Of a stretch of DNA of 64,000 bases, positions 43,909 through 53,592 are shown piece by piece. Source of the DNA: Chryseobacterium gleum. Lineage in GTDB: Bacteria > Bacteroidota > Bacteroidia > Flavobacteriales_D > Crocinitomicaceae. The notes under the pieces were generated by a model. The model did not search any database. It saw only the letters and a list, made by a program, of their open reading frames with translations, and was not told the origin of the DNA. The DNA lies in assembly GCA_945888625.1 (NCBI GenBank), contig CAMDAH010000010.1, positions 28,383-92,382 on the forward strand, read 5' to 3'. Within the stretch, counting starts at the first letter, position 1. Every line of letters starts with the position of its first letter. A program made the translations under genes and the position numbers.

Positions 43909-44861
43909 CGCAAAATAAGCCCTTACGCATTGTATTTATGGGAACGCCTGAATTTGCGGTTACCATACTAACTAAAATAGTCGGGAGTTTGCATCAGGTG
44001 GTAGCCGTAGTTACCGCTGTGGATAAACCTGCAGGACGTGGGAAGAAATTAAAACAGAGTGCTGTGAAAATATTCGCTGAAGCAAAAGGCCTTACTATTT
44101 TCCAACCGGAAAATTTAAAGGACGAAAAATTTATTCATGATTTAAAATCGGTAGATGCCGATCTTTTTGTGGTGGTGGCTTTTCGAATGCTACCAAAAGT
44201 TGTCTGGACGATGCCAAAAAAGAGTACTATCAACCTCCACGCCTCACTTCTCCCGGCACTTCGGGGAGCTGCGCCTATTAACTGGGCAATAATGAATGGC
44301 CTCAAAGAAACAGGTATCACCACTTTTTTTATTAACGAACTAATTGATACAGGTGAAATAATCGACCAACAAAAGGTGAAAATAGGCGAGAATATGAATT
44401 ATGGTGAGTTACACGATGTTTTAATGGAACAAGGAGCTGAATTAATAATGGAAACGATTTCAAAAATAGCGCTGAATACTGTTCAAACAAGAGAACAAGA
44501 AAACAACAGCAGTTCAGAGGCGCCCAAAATTTTTAAGGAGGATTGCGCTATAAATTGGCGAAATTCAGCCAATGTCGTTCACAATCAAATAAGGGGCTTA
44601 TCACCTTATCCAGCTGCGTGGTGTCGTCTTTACAATTCAAAAAAAGACGCGCATTACCAATTTAAACTTTATGCCTCAACACTAAGCGCCGAGCAAATTA
44701 ATCCTAGCCAAAAACGACTTACAAAAGGCTTAAATGGCATATTATTTCCCTGTGGTGATGGTGCAATTGCTATACAAGAACTGCAAGCAGAGGGAAAATC
44801 GCGAATGGATTACAAAGCATTTCTTGCGGGAAATGATCTTAACGATTGGGAGCTTGCCTGA
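43887..44861 (+). CDS. fmt: Methionyl-tRNA formyltransferase
   Basis: IVFMGTPEFAV, INLHASLLPALRGAAPINWAI; TTG start overlapping the MATE gene. Confidence 0.95.
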   Translation: MEKENLITQNKPLRIVFMGTPEFAVTILTKIVGSLHQVVAVVTAVDKPAGRGKKLKQSAVKIFAEAKGLTIFQPENLKDEKFIHDLKSVDADLFVVVAFRMLPKVVWTMPKKSTINLHASLLPALRGAAPINWAIMNGLKETGITTFFINELIDTGEIIDQQKVKIGENMNYGELHDVLMEQGAELIMETISKIALNTVQTREQENNSSSEAPKIFKEDCAINWRNSANVVHNQIRGLSPYPAAWCRLYNSKKDAHYQFKLYASTLSAEQINPSQKRLTKGLNGILFPCGDGAIAIQELQAEGKSRMDYKAFLAGNDLNDWELA

Positions 44862-44946
44862 TAAGGAATTAAAAAAAATTAAAAAAAATTGAATTTGCAC
44901 TTTGTTAACTGAAAAAAGTTACTTTTAAATCTTAAAAGCAGCTAAA

Positions 44947-45300
44947 ATGGATGATTTTAAAGCAAATAAAAATCAATTAGATAAAGAACTAGACCGATTT
45001 ATATCCATGCTGGGTGATTTGTTGCCACAATACCATGCACTTTTAGGAAAAGAACCCTTATCGAAGGAAGAATTGCAACTACTAGGCGAAATTGAACATT
45101 ATTTATTAGGCGTAAACGCAAAAATTATAGAACTCAAAAAACAACTTGAACAAGATTTATTTGGTGAGTCCATCAATACGTATTACCAACTTAAAAATCA
45201 AGCGATAGAGGGAAATCCAAGTTCCAAATTAAAATTAGAAAAAATGCGCGATGCATTTTCACAGGCGCTTAATTCGGGCGAAATAATCAATTACAACTAA
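44947..45300 (+). CDS. Hypothetical protein (117 aa, mostly helical)
   Basis: Complete ORF in a colinear gene run; no recognised domain. Confidence 0.6.
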   Translation: MDDFKANKNQLDKELDRFISMLGDLLPQYHALLGKEPLSKEELQLLGEIEHYLLGVNAKIIELKKQLEQDLFGESINTYYQLKNQAIEGNPSSKLKLEKMRDAFSQALNSGEIINYN

Positions 45301-45364
45301 TTAATCAAGCACTTAATTTGAAGTATACTGCGCAAATCACTTTGAAGATCCACTCGTTAAAAGC

Positions 45365-46366
45365 ATGAGATTTAATTCAAATAAAATAGCCGTAATTGGT
45401 GGAGGAAGTTGGGCTACGGCATTAGTAAAGCTCTTTACAAATAATAGCAATCAGGTTTATTGGTGGATGCGTAACGAGGAAACGATTTATCACCTGCTAA
45501 ATTTTAAGCATAACCCAAACTACCTGCAAGATGTAGAATTTGATTTGTCAAAAATCACCATCAGCAACAATCTAGAATCAATTGTTGAATCAGCCGATAT
45601 CATTGTATTAGCAACTCCTGCGGCGTTCTTAACCAAAACGTTTAGCAATTTTCCTGTGCAATTACTTCAGGATAAAATAGTCTTTTCTGCTGTCAAAGGA
45701 ATAGTTCCCGAGTTTCACGCCATACCAGCAAGATTTATCCACAAAACATTTGGCACCAAATACGAGCACATAGGTATTATCTGTGGCCCCTGTCACGCTG
45801 AAGAAGTTGCTCTTGAGCGACTATCATACCTCACGATTGGTTGTGAAACAAATGAAATTGCCGAACATGTAGCCAAGTTGTTGAGTTGTCGTTACATTCG
45901 AACAAGTACAACCGATGACCTATTTGGAACAGAATTATCTGCTGTTTTAAAAAATATCTATGCACTGGCTTCAGGTATCTGCGCAGGTTTAGGTTACGGC
46001 GATAACTTTCAAGCCGTATTAGTGGCTAATGCTATCCAAGAAATAGAGCGATTTATAGATGTAGTAAGCCCAGTTCATCGCGATACAAAAAGCAGTGCCT
46101 ATCTTGGTGATTTATTGGTGACCGCCTATTCTAAATTTTCAAGAAATCGTACTTTTGGTTTTATGATTGGCAAAGGTTACTCCATAGAAACAGCCCAATC
46201 GGAGAGTAATATGATTGCAGAAGGTTACTATGCCACCAAAAGTTTAACGGAAATTAATGCAAAATTTAATGTTGACATGCCTATTTTAAATGCTGTTTAC
46301 GCGATTTTATATGGTAGAAAATCCCCTCGAAATGAAATTAAAGCACTGACGGAAAAACTAAATTAA
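45365..46366 (+). CDS. gpsA: NAD(P)H-dependent glycerol-3-phosphate dehydrogenase
   Basis: IAVIGGGSWATALVKLF, SAVKGIVPEFHAIPARF, CGPCHAEEVA, ELSAVLKNIYALASGI. Confidence 0.95.
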   Translation: MRFNSNKIAVIGGGSWATALVKLFTNNSNQVYWWMRNEETIYHLLNFKHNPNYLQDVEFDLSKITISNNLESIVESADIIVLATPAAFLTKTFSNFPVQLLQDKIVFSAVKGIVPEFHAIPARFIHKTFGTKYEHIGIICGPCHAEEVALERLSYLTIGCETNEIAEHVAKLLSCRYIRTSTTDDLFGTELSAVLKNIYALASGICAGLGYGDNFQAVLVANAIQEIERFIDVVSPVHRDTKSSAYLGDLLVTAYSKFSRNRTFGFMIGKGYSIETAQSESNMIAEGYYATKSLTEINAKFNVDMPILNAVYAILYGRKSPRNEIKALTEKLN

Positions 46367-46384
46367 GATTCAATTAATTATAGC

Positions 46385-47662
46385 ATGAAAGTTTTTAAAT
46401 TTGGAGGTGCATCGGTAAAAGATGCAAAATCCGTTAGAAATGTAGGTTCCATTCTTTCCGCTTACCAAGGTGAAAAAATAGTGGTCGTGGTATCGGCGAT
46501 GGGAAAAACAACCAATAAATTAGAGGGGCTATTTACCGCACTTGAATCTAAAGACAAAGCTACGTTTGTTAAAAAAATGCAAGAAATTCAAACCTTTCAC
46601 CAAGAAATACTAAGCGAACTGTTTAGCAAAAACACAACAAAAAGTTTTCAACTTATCGATTCAATTTTTGATGAGCTAAAGGAGCACTACGAAAAAGATA
46701 AAAGCGCCTCTTCCGACTTTCTTTATGATCAGATTGTGAGCGCAGGTGAGCTTATTTCGTCGCACATCGTAAACGAATACCTGTTGGAATTAGGAGTGAA
46801 ATCAACTTGGTGTGATGCGAGGCGCTTAATTCGAACAGACGATAATTACCGGGAAGCCAATGTCGATTGGGAAACATCAAAAGAATTGATAACTAAGCAA
46901 ATTTCGAGAAGTTTTCAGAACGCAGAAATTATATTAACGCAAGGGTTTATTGGGCATGCTTCATGCGGCTCCACCACAACACTGGGGCGAGAAGGATCCG
47001 ACTATTCAGCTGGAATTTTTGCTCATTGTTGCGATGCAGAAAGTGTTTACATTTGGAAAGATGTTCCTGGCATGTTAAACGCAGATCCAAAATATTTTGA
47101 AAATACAAAAAAATTAGCGAAAATTTCCTTCAAGGAAGCAATCGAATTATCTTATTACGGTGCAAGTGTAATTCACCCTAAAACAATAAAACCCCTTCAA
47201 AACAAGAATATTCCATTGTTTGTGAAATCATTTATTGATCCGAATGAAGCGGGAACAGAAATCCAATCACTGACCAAAGATGACGGACTTATCCCTTCAT
47301 TTATCATTAAAAAAGGGCAAATCTTGTTTTCTTTAATGCCAAAAGACTTCTCTTTTATTAACGAAGCCAACCTTTATGGTATTTTTAAAATGTTGGCTAC
47401 AGCGCACGTTAAAATCAACTTAATGCAAAATTCTGCCTTAAGTTTTTCGATTCTAGTGGATGCACATCAAATTAAACTAGCTAAACTCCTGGCGATACTG
47501 CAAGTTGATTTTGATGTTCGTTACAACGAAAACCTTGAACTTGTTACGATACGACACTACGATTCTCACACCATTGATATGATATGCAAAGATAAAATGG
47601 TCATAATCGAACAGAAAACACGCTACACAGCCCGATTTGTCTTAAAGTCGAACGGCGATTAA
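46385..47662 (+). CDS. lysC: Aspartate kinase (monofunctional)
   Basis: VFKFGGASVKDAKSVRNV, TTLGREGSDYSAGIFA, two ACT-like C-terminal regions. Confidence 0.94.
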   Translation: MKVFKFGGASVKDAKSVRNVGSILSAYQGEKIVVVVSAMGKTTNKLEGLFTALESKDKATFVKKMQEIQTFHQEILSELFSKNTTKSFQLIDSIFDELKEHYEKDKSASSDFLYDQIVSAGELISSHIVNEYLLELGVKSTWCDARRLIRTDDNYREANVDWETSKELITKQISRSFQNAEIILTQGFIGHASCGSTTTLGREGSDYSAGIFAHCCDAESVYIWKDVPGMLNADPKYFENTKKLAKISFKEAIELSYYGASVIHPKTIKPLQNKNIPLFVKSFIDPNEAGTEIQSLTKDDGLIPSFIIKKGQILFSLMPKDFSFINEANLYGIFKMLATAHVKINLMQNSALSFSILVDAHQIKLAKLLAILQVDFDVRYNENLELVTIRHYDSHTIDMICKDKMVIIEQKTRYTARFVLKSNGD

Positions 47663-47668
47663 TTAGAA

Positions 47669-47695
47669 TACCTTAAAAAAGGTAGTCTTTACCTT
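47669..47695 (+). promoter_or_regulatory. Overlapping inverted repeats upstream of feoA
   Basis: TACCTT-AAAA-AAGGTA-GTCTT-TACCTT: middle arm complementary to both flanking arms. Confidence 0.5.
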
Positions 47696-47699
47696 ATTT

Positions 47700-47715
47700 T
47701 AGATTTGTAAATTTG
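47700..47715 (+). promoter_or_regulatory. feoA tandem -7 boxes TAGATTTG TAAATTTG
   Basis: Two abutting exact TAnnTTTG boxes, second 3 nt before ATG. Confidence 0.55.
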
Positions 47716-47718
47716 TGT

Positions 47719-47952
47719 ATGCTAAAAGTACTCAGCGAGATTAAATTAGGTGAAAAAGTAACCGTTGAAACAGTTACACATCCCTATTTATCGAATAAAT
47801 TAATTGAAATGGGTATGTTTGCCGGAACGGAACTAGAACTACTTTATACAGCACCATTTGGAGACCCAATAGCTATTTCCATGAATGGTTCCGTTTTAAC
47901 ACTGAGACTAGACGAAGCAAAATACATTCATGTACACAACACGCCTGCATGA
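47719..47952 (+). CDS. feoA: Ferrous iron transport protein A
   Basis: Small SH3-like FeoA sequence, MGMFAGTELELLYTAPFGDPIAISMNGSVLTLRLDEAKYI; immediately upstream of feoB. Confidence 0.93.
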   Translation: MLKVLSEIKLGEKVTVETVTHPYLSNKLIEMGMFAGTELELLYTAPFGDPIAISMNGSVLTLRLDEAKYIHVHNTPA

Positions 47953-47974
47953 AATTTAGAAAGTGTATGAACGC

Positions 47975-49930
47975 ATGAAAATTGCATTATTTGGGAATCC
48001 CAATACAGGAAAAAGTTCCGTTTTTAACTTACTGAGTGGCTTAAGACAGCAGGTGGGGAATTTTCCGGGCGTAACCATTGAGAAAAAAACGGGAACCTTT
48101 AAAATTGGGGATCGCAAATACCAACTCACAGACTTCCCTGGAACCTACAGTATTTATCCCCATTCGATAGACGAAGAGATTGTTTGTCAAGTGCTGACCA
48201 ATAAGCAACATGATGATTTTCCCGAGCTCGCTATTGTAGTTGTCGATGCCTCCAATTTGGAACGCAACATGCTACTTTTTACTCAACTAAACGATTTAAA
48301 CATTCCGCTAATTTTGGTGCTAAACATGTGGGATATAGCAAAAAAAAATGGTGTAAAAATAAATGTTTCATTATTACAAACTGCATTTCCAACTTCGCCT
48401 ATTGTTACAATGAATGCGCGAATTGGGCTTGGTAAAGATCGCTTATTAGCCGCCATTGATAGCAAAGATATAAACCAAAAAAACAACCTTTTTATCGATG
48501 GTGATTTTCCTTGTTCGCTTAACGACAAAGAAGGCCAACAGCAAGAAACGTTGAAGAGATACCAAAAGCTGAAATCATTACTTGTAAATGTCCAGCTTGA
48601 AAAATCAACCATTAAAAATACATTATCAAGAAAAATAGATCGAGTTCTAATACATCGATTTTGGGGATATTTTATTTTTCTAGGTATTTTGATGACCATA
48701 TTTCAGTTTATATTTTCTTTTGCCACGATTCCTATGGACTGGATTGACAGTTCGTTTGTGCAGATGAGTAACTGGCTAAGTCAACAACTTCCTCAGGGCC
48801 TCTTGACGAATTTATTGACCCAAGGTATACTTCCCGGTATTGCCGGCGTGCTCATGTTTGTTCCACAAATTGCCCTACTATTTTTCTTTATTGCTATTTT
48901 AGAAGAAAGTGGGTACTTGTCTCGTGTTGTATTTATCATGGATCGACTTTTGCGTCCTTTCGGGTTAAACGGAAAAAGTGTAGTGCCTTTGATCTCCAGT
49001 TTGGCCTGTGCTATTCCCGGTATTATGGCCACACGAACTATTTCTGATTGGAAAGAGCGACTCATCACCATATTAATTGCACCCTTGATGAGCTGCAGTG
49101 CAAGAATTCCGGTATATACCTTACTGATAGCATTGGTAATTCCTAAAACGTATTTATTGGGCTTCATTAATGTGCAAGGATTAGTCTTATTGGCACTTTA
49201 TTTCTTAGGATTAATTGCCGCTATACTTTTGGCTATTGTTCTAAAAAAATTTATAAAAGCCAAAAACAAAGGATTTCTCATCATGGATATGCCAGAGTAC
49301 AAAAAACCAAGATGGCGAAACGTATTTACGACAGTAGTTGAAAAAATAAGCCTTTTTGTTTGGGACGCGGGAAAAATAATTTTAGCAATTTCTATTATAC
49401 TATGGGTTCTTGCAAGCTATGGACCAACAGGAAATAGTGCAAGAAAAATTACCCTAGCGAAAAAATCAAGTTTTTATGTAAAGTCAAATCGTACAGAAAA
49501 ACAAGCATTAATCGCAGCAGCAAAATTAGAAGGCTCATATATGGGAATGATGGGCAAATTTATTGAGCCTGCTATTAGCCCCTTGGGTTACGATTGGAAA
49601 ATTGGTATTTCCCTAATAAGTTCCTTTGCGGCACGTGAAGTTTTTGTAGGTTCATTATCCACCATTTATGCCGTCCACGACGAAAATGAAGAACTTCAAA
49701 ACCTTAAAACCCAACTAAAAAATGCTAAACGCCCCAATGGCGAGCAGGTATATTCGATGGCCACAGGTGTTTCGCTAATGGTATTTTATGTTTTTGCTAT
49801 GCAATGCATGGCCACACTTGCCGTTGTGAAAAGGGAGACACAAAGTTGGCGCTGGCCACTCATACAACTAACGATTATGGGTGTAATGGCCTATGTATCC
49901 GCCTTTATCACTTATCAATTACTGGCATAA
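47975..49930 (+). CDS. feoB: Ferrous iron transport protein B
   Basis: GNPNTGKSSVFNLLSG, NFPGVTIEKKTG, DFPGTYSI; membrane region SCSARIPVY... Confidence 0.97.
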   Translation: MKIALFGNPNTGKSSVFNLLSGLRQQVGNFPGVTIEKKTGTFKIGDRKYQLTDFPGTYSIYPHSIDEEIVCQVLTNKQHDDFPELAIVVVDASNLERNMLLFTQLNDLNIPLILVLNMWDIAKKNGVKINVSLLQTAFPTSPIVTMNARIGLGKDRLLAAIDSKDINQKNNLFIDGDFPCSLNDKEGQQQETLKRYQKLKSLLVNVQLEKSTIKNTLSRKIDRVLIHRFWGYFIFLGILMTIFQFIFSFATIPMDWIDSSFVQMSNWLSQQLPQGLLTNLLTQGILPGIAGVLMFVPQIALLFFFIAILEESGYLSRVVFIMDRLLRPFGLNGKSVVPLISSLACAIPGIMATRTISDWKERLITILIAPLMSCSARIPVYTLLIALVIPKTYLLGFINVQGLVLLALYFLGLIAAILLAIVLKKFIKAKNKGFLIMDMPEYKKPRWRNVFTTVVEKISLFVWDAGKIILAISIILWVLASYGPTGNSARKITLAKKSSFYVKSNRTEKQALIAAAKLEGSYMGMMGKFIEPAISPLGYDWKIGISLISSFAAREVFVGSLSTIYAVHDENEELQNLKTQLKNAKRPNGEQVYSMATGVSLMVFYVFAMQCMATLAVVKRETQSWRWPLIQLTIMGVMAYVSAFITYQLLA

Positions 49931-49948
49931 AAACCTTATCTTTGAATT

Positions 49949-50101
49949 ATGTTTCAAGAAATAGTTGTTTGTAGCTTAATAGTTTTAGCCGTTTGCTACC
50001 TTATTTACCGTTTAAAACGAAAATTTTCCACTGCAATTACAGGATGTGATTCTTGCGTCTTTTCGAATGATGATAAATGGCAAAAAAAAGAAATAAAGTA
50101 A
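49949..50101 (+). CDS. FeoB-associated Cys-containing small membrane protein (50 aa)
   Basis: Read by eye, absent from ORF track: MFQEIVVCSLIVLAVCYLIYRLKRKFSTAITGCDSCVFSNDDKWQKKEIK; one TM plus CDSC, 18 nt after the feoB stop. Confidence 0.85.
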   Translation: MFQEIVVCSLIVLAVCYLIYRLKRKFSTAITGCDSCVFSNDDKWQKKEIK

Positions 50102-50139
50102 AATGAAAATCTTTACTATCTTCACTTAAAATAAGCGTT

Positions 50140-51171
50140 TTGGAAAATACTGTTTGCCAATTGTACCAATATAATTCGTCATTTTATTTAATTAAAAAAG
50201 AAACACCAGCACATTTCGCCTTAGAATTTTCGCATAATGTATTGGATAATGACCATGTTTCATGGTTAAATTTTAACTCATTAGCTGCTAAAAATGACAT
50301 TATTTTGCTGTGTCAAGGACTTAAAATAGAAAAGCTAAGTATTGAAAATATATTTATAGAAGCGCGTAGACCAAAAGTTGAGGAAACAAATGGCTATATC
50401 TATTTCAATGTTATTTCAGTCCTACCAAGTACACAAAATGATAACGAGTTATTAATAAAAGATCAAATTACCTTCTTTCTAGGAAAAGATTACCTTATTT
50501 CTTTTCAATCACAAGAAGGCGACCATTTTGACGATGTAAGGGATCGAATTGAAAAAAATCGTGGTAAAATACGCTCTAAGGAAAGTGATTTTTTATTATT
50601 CCGAGCACTAGAGGCCATTGTAGATAATTACTTTGAAGTAGTTGACAGCATTGCTCAAAAAACAACAAGAATAGATGAAATTCTTCGAAAATCAGAGGAT
50701 AAGTCATTGTTATTACAAATTGAAGTAGAAAAAAGAAAACTCATTGAATTAAAAAAAATAGCTAGTCCAATGCTTGAAATTAGCGTTCAATTACTGGGGA
50801 GCGACACGTTTTTAATCGAAGAAAGCACACGAAGGTATTTTAGCAGCTTAAACCATAGCTGTTCATATGTAATTACAGAAATCGATTCTCAAAAACAAAT
50901 CCTAGATGGGATGGCCAATTTTTATTATGCAGCCCAAGGACAACGCATGAACGAAATCATGAAAGTACTCACCATCGTTAGTTCGATTTTTATCCCATTA
51001 ACATTTATTGCCGGCGTTTACGGAATGAATTTTGAAAACATGCCCGAATTAAAATCTAAAAATGGCTATTTTATTACTTGGGGCGTTATGTTTGTACTAG
51101 CCCTTTCGCTTTTCCTCTTTTTCGTTTCTAAAGGATGGTTAAGAAAAAAAGACTACTCAAACGAAAAATAA
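50140..51171 (+). CDS. corA: CorA-family magnesium/cobalt transporter
   Basis: IPLTFIAGVYGMNFENMPE (GMN motif) and two C-terminal TMs; TTG start. Confidence 0.95.
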   Translation: MENTVCQLYQYNSSFYLIKKETPAHFALEFSHNVLDNDHVSWLNFNSLAAKNDIILLCQGLKIEKLSIENIFIEARRPKVEETNGYIYFNVISVLPSTQNDNELLIKDQITFFLGKDYLISFQSQEGDHFDDVRDRIEKNRGKIRSKESDFLLFRALEAIVDNYFEVVDSIAQKTTRIDEILRKSEDKSLLLQIEVEKRKLIELKKIASPMLEISVQLLGSDTFLIEESTRRYFSSLNHSCSYVITEIDSQKQILDGMANFYYAAQGQRMNEIMKVLTIVSSIFIPLTFIAGVYGMNFENMPELKSKNGYFITWGVMFVLALSLFLFFVSKGWLRKKDYSNEK

Positions 51172-51226
51172 ATAGTGTTTTAAGGTGAAATTTAACACAT
51201 TAAAGATGCTATTCAAAAAAGTATTT

Positions 51227-51234
51227 TAACTTTG
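51227..51234 (+). promoter_or_regulatory. bTHX -7 box TAACTTTG
   Basis: Exact TAnnTTTG, 38 nt before ATG. Confidence 0.5.
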
Positions 51235-51272
51235 TTAGGAAATAGAAATAGTATTAATTTCAATAAAAAGTC

Positions 51273-51470
51273 ATGGGAAAAGGCGATAAAAAAACCGCGA
51301 AAGGAAAAAGAGTAATGGGTTCATACGGCATTACACGAAAAAGGAAAAGTGATCAGAAAGTAATGATAGCAAGTGTTAAAGTTGACAAGGTGGAATCAGA
51401 ACTGAACACGAAAAAAGTCGTGGCAACAGCAGCAAAAAAAGCAAGTACTAAAAAACCAAAAGCAGAATAA
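51273..51470 (+). CDS. 30S ribosomal protein THX-like
   Basis: MGKGDKKTAKGKRVMGSYGITRKRK core plus Lys/Ala-rich tail. Confidence 0.88.
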   Translation: MGKGDKKTAKGKRVMGSYGITRKRKSDQKVMIASVKVDKVESELNTKKVVATAAKKASTKKPKAE

Positions 51471-51475
51471 TTTTT

Positions 51476-51503
51476 AAAAGCTGTCATATTGACGGCTTTT
51501 TTT
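51476..51503 (+). terminator. Intrinsic terminator after the bTHX gene
   Basis: AAAAGCTGTC-ATATT-GACGGCTTTT-TTT (10-bp stem, one G-T wobble). Confidence 0.8.
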
Positions 51504-51533
51504 GTGCCATATATTAACTCTAAAACAATTAAG

Positions 51534-52598
51534 ATGAAGCATAATTTCGGGGCTGGTCCATGTATTTTACCAAAGAGTGTGTTTGAAGAAGCCGCTGCGG
51601 CAGTAATTGATTTTAACGGATTATCTATTTTAGAAGTATCCCATCGGCACAAAGATTTTGTTTCGGTGATGGATGAATCTATCGATTTAGTCAAAAAAGC
51701 CTTACATGTCCCTGCAGGATATTCGGTGGCCTTTATTCAGGGAGGCGCCACTTTAGGATTTACCATTGCGGCACTTAACATGGTGCGTGAGCACAAGCGA
51801 GGTGGATACCTTAACACAGGAACTTGGTCCACTGGAGCAATGAAAGAAGCAAAAAAAGTAGGCGTTGATGCAGCATTGATAGCAAGTTCCGAAGACAAAA
51901 AATTTAATTATATTCCCAAAGATTACGCAGTACAAGATGACCTAGACTACGTTCATTTTACGTCAAATAACACTATTTACGGAACTCAATTCAAACAATT
52001 ACCCAACACAAATTTCCCGTTGGTATGCGATATGTCATCCGACATATTTTCTCAAGTTATCGATGTTTCCAAGTTCGACCTAATTTATGCGGGTGCACAA
52101 AAAAACTTAGGACCTGCGGGAGCGACACTTTATATTGTGAAAGACGAACATCTCGGTAAATCTAGTTCCCCTTTCATGCCCTCTTACTTGGATTTGAAGC
52201 AACAAATAGATAAAGAATCGATGTTAAACACCCCACCGGTATTTTCTATTTATGTTGCCTTATTAAACCTTAGAAATCTCATTGAAAACGGGGGTGTTGC
52301 TGAAATCGAGAAAAAAAATATTGCAAAAGCAGCCCTTTTATACCAAGAAATAGATAGAAATTCACTCTTCAAGGGAACAGTAGAAACAGCAGATCGCTCC
52401 TTGATGAATGCTACATTTACCTTACAAGATGAAACCCATGCCGCGGCGTTTGATTTATTGTGGAAAGGAGCTGGAATTGTAGGTCTTCCGGGGCATCGAT
52501 CAACAGGTGGGTATCGTGCATCGATGTACAACGCACTCCCTATCGAAAGTGTTCAAGTACTGGTTGACGTGATGAAACATTTTGAATCAATCTCATAA
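51534..52598 (+). CDS. serC: Phosphoserine aminotransferase
   Basis: NFGAGPCILPKSVFEEAA, YAGAQKNLGPAG, GLPGHRSTGGYRASMYNAL. Confidence 0.96.
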   Translation: MKHNFGAGPCILPKSVFEEAAAAVIDFNGLSILEVSHRHKDFVSVMDESIDLVKKALHVPAGYSVAFIQGGATLGFTIAALNMVREHKRGGYLNTGTWSTGAMKEAKKVGVDAALIASSEDKKFNYIPKDYAVQDDLDYVHFTSNNTIYGTQFKQLPNTNFPLVCDMSSDIFSQVIDVSKFDLIYAGAQKNLGPAGATLYIVKDEHLGKSSSPFMPSYLDLKQQIDKESMLNTPPVFSIYVALLNLRNLIENGGVAEIEKKNIAKAALLYQEIDRNSLFKGTVETADRSLMNATFTLQDETHAAAFDLLWKGAGIVGLPGHRSTGGYRASMYNALPIESVQVLVDVMKHFESIS

Positions 52599-52626
52599 AA
52601 TTATCCCTCAATTAAACAACTTCAGC

Positions 52627-53583
52627 ATGAAAATTTTAGCCAACGACGGAATATCGAATAAGGGAAAAGAATTGCTCACTGCAGCAGGATTTATTGTAAT
52701 TACAGAAAAAGTAAAGCAAGAAGAGCTAGCCGAAGCAGTGAATGACCAAGGAATTGAAATGATTTTAGTGCGTAGTGCTACAACCGTTCGTAAAGAGGTA
52801 ATTGATGCATGTCCAAATCTTAAATTAATTGGGCGAGGCGGCGTAGGAATGGATAACATCGACGTGGCATATGCTAGAGAAAAAGGAATCATAGTGATTA
52901 ATACGCCCGCATCTTCGTCACAATCTGTTGCCGAGTTGGTTATGGGACAATTATTCTCGCTTGCTCGATTTTTAAACGACTCCTATAAAAATATGGCCAC
53001 AGGTGATTTTTCTACGCTGAAAAAAAATTATGCAAAAGGCATTGAACTTCGGGGAAAAACAATTGGCATTATCGGTTTTGGTAGAATAGGCCAAAGTTTA
53101 GCATCATACGCCTTAGGGGCGGGAATGCACGTAATTGCAGTTGGTAATTCAGAAGATTTAGTAAGCATCAACGTACCTATTGGCAAAAATAAAAACATAG
53201 TTTGTGAAATTAAGCCTGTGAAAGATATTGATGCGGTACTAGGCGAATTGGATTTCATATCCATTCACGTTCCGAAACAAGCAGATGGCGGGGCAGTAAT
53301 TACATCGAAAGAGTTTGCAAAAATGAAAAAAGGCGTGCTTATGATTAATGCTTCACGCGGAGGAATAATAAACGAAAACGATTTATTAGTTGCGTTAGAC
53401 GAGGGAATTTTGGGAGGAATTGCACTCGACGTGTATGAAAACGAACCAAATCCAAGACAAGATTTATTGAATCATCCTAAAATAGCTTGTACACCACACA
53501 TCGGAGCAGCAACATTAGAAGCACAAGATCGAATTGGCGAGGAATTGGCTCAATTGATTATTGGGCAATTTAAGACTGCTTAA
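52627..53583 (+). CDS. serA: D-3-phosphoglycerate dehydrogenase
   Basis: GRGGVGMDNIDVAYAREKGIIVINTP, GIIGFGRIGQSLA, HIGAATLEAQDRIGEELA. Confidence 0.94.
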   Translation: MKILANDGISNKGKELLTAAGFIVITEKVKQEELAEAVNDQGIEMILVRSATTVRKEVIDACPNLKLIGRGGVGMDNIDVAYAREKGIIVINTPASSSQSVAELVMGQLFSLARFLNDSYKNMATGDFSTLKKNYAKGIELRGKTIGIIGFGRIGQSLASYALGAGMHVIAVGNSEDLVSINVPIGKNKNIVCEIKPVKDIDAVLGELDFISIHVPKQADGGAVITSKEFAKMKKGVLMINASRGGIINENDLLVALDEGILGGIALDVYENEPNPRQDLLNHPKIACTPHIGAATLEAQDRIGEELAQLIIGQFKTA

Positions 53584-53592
53584 AAACCAAGA

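Noticed and set aside
48283-48699. 138-aa ORF antisense to feoB
   Set aside because: Shadow ORF within a conserved gene
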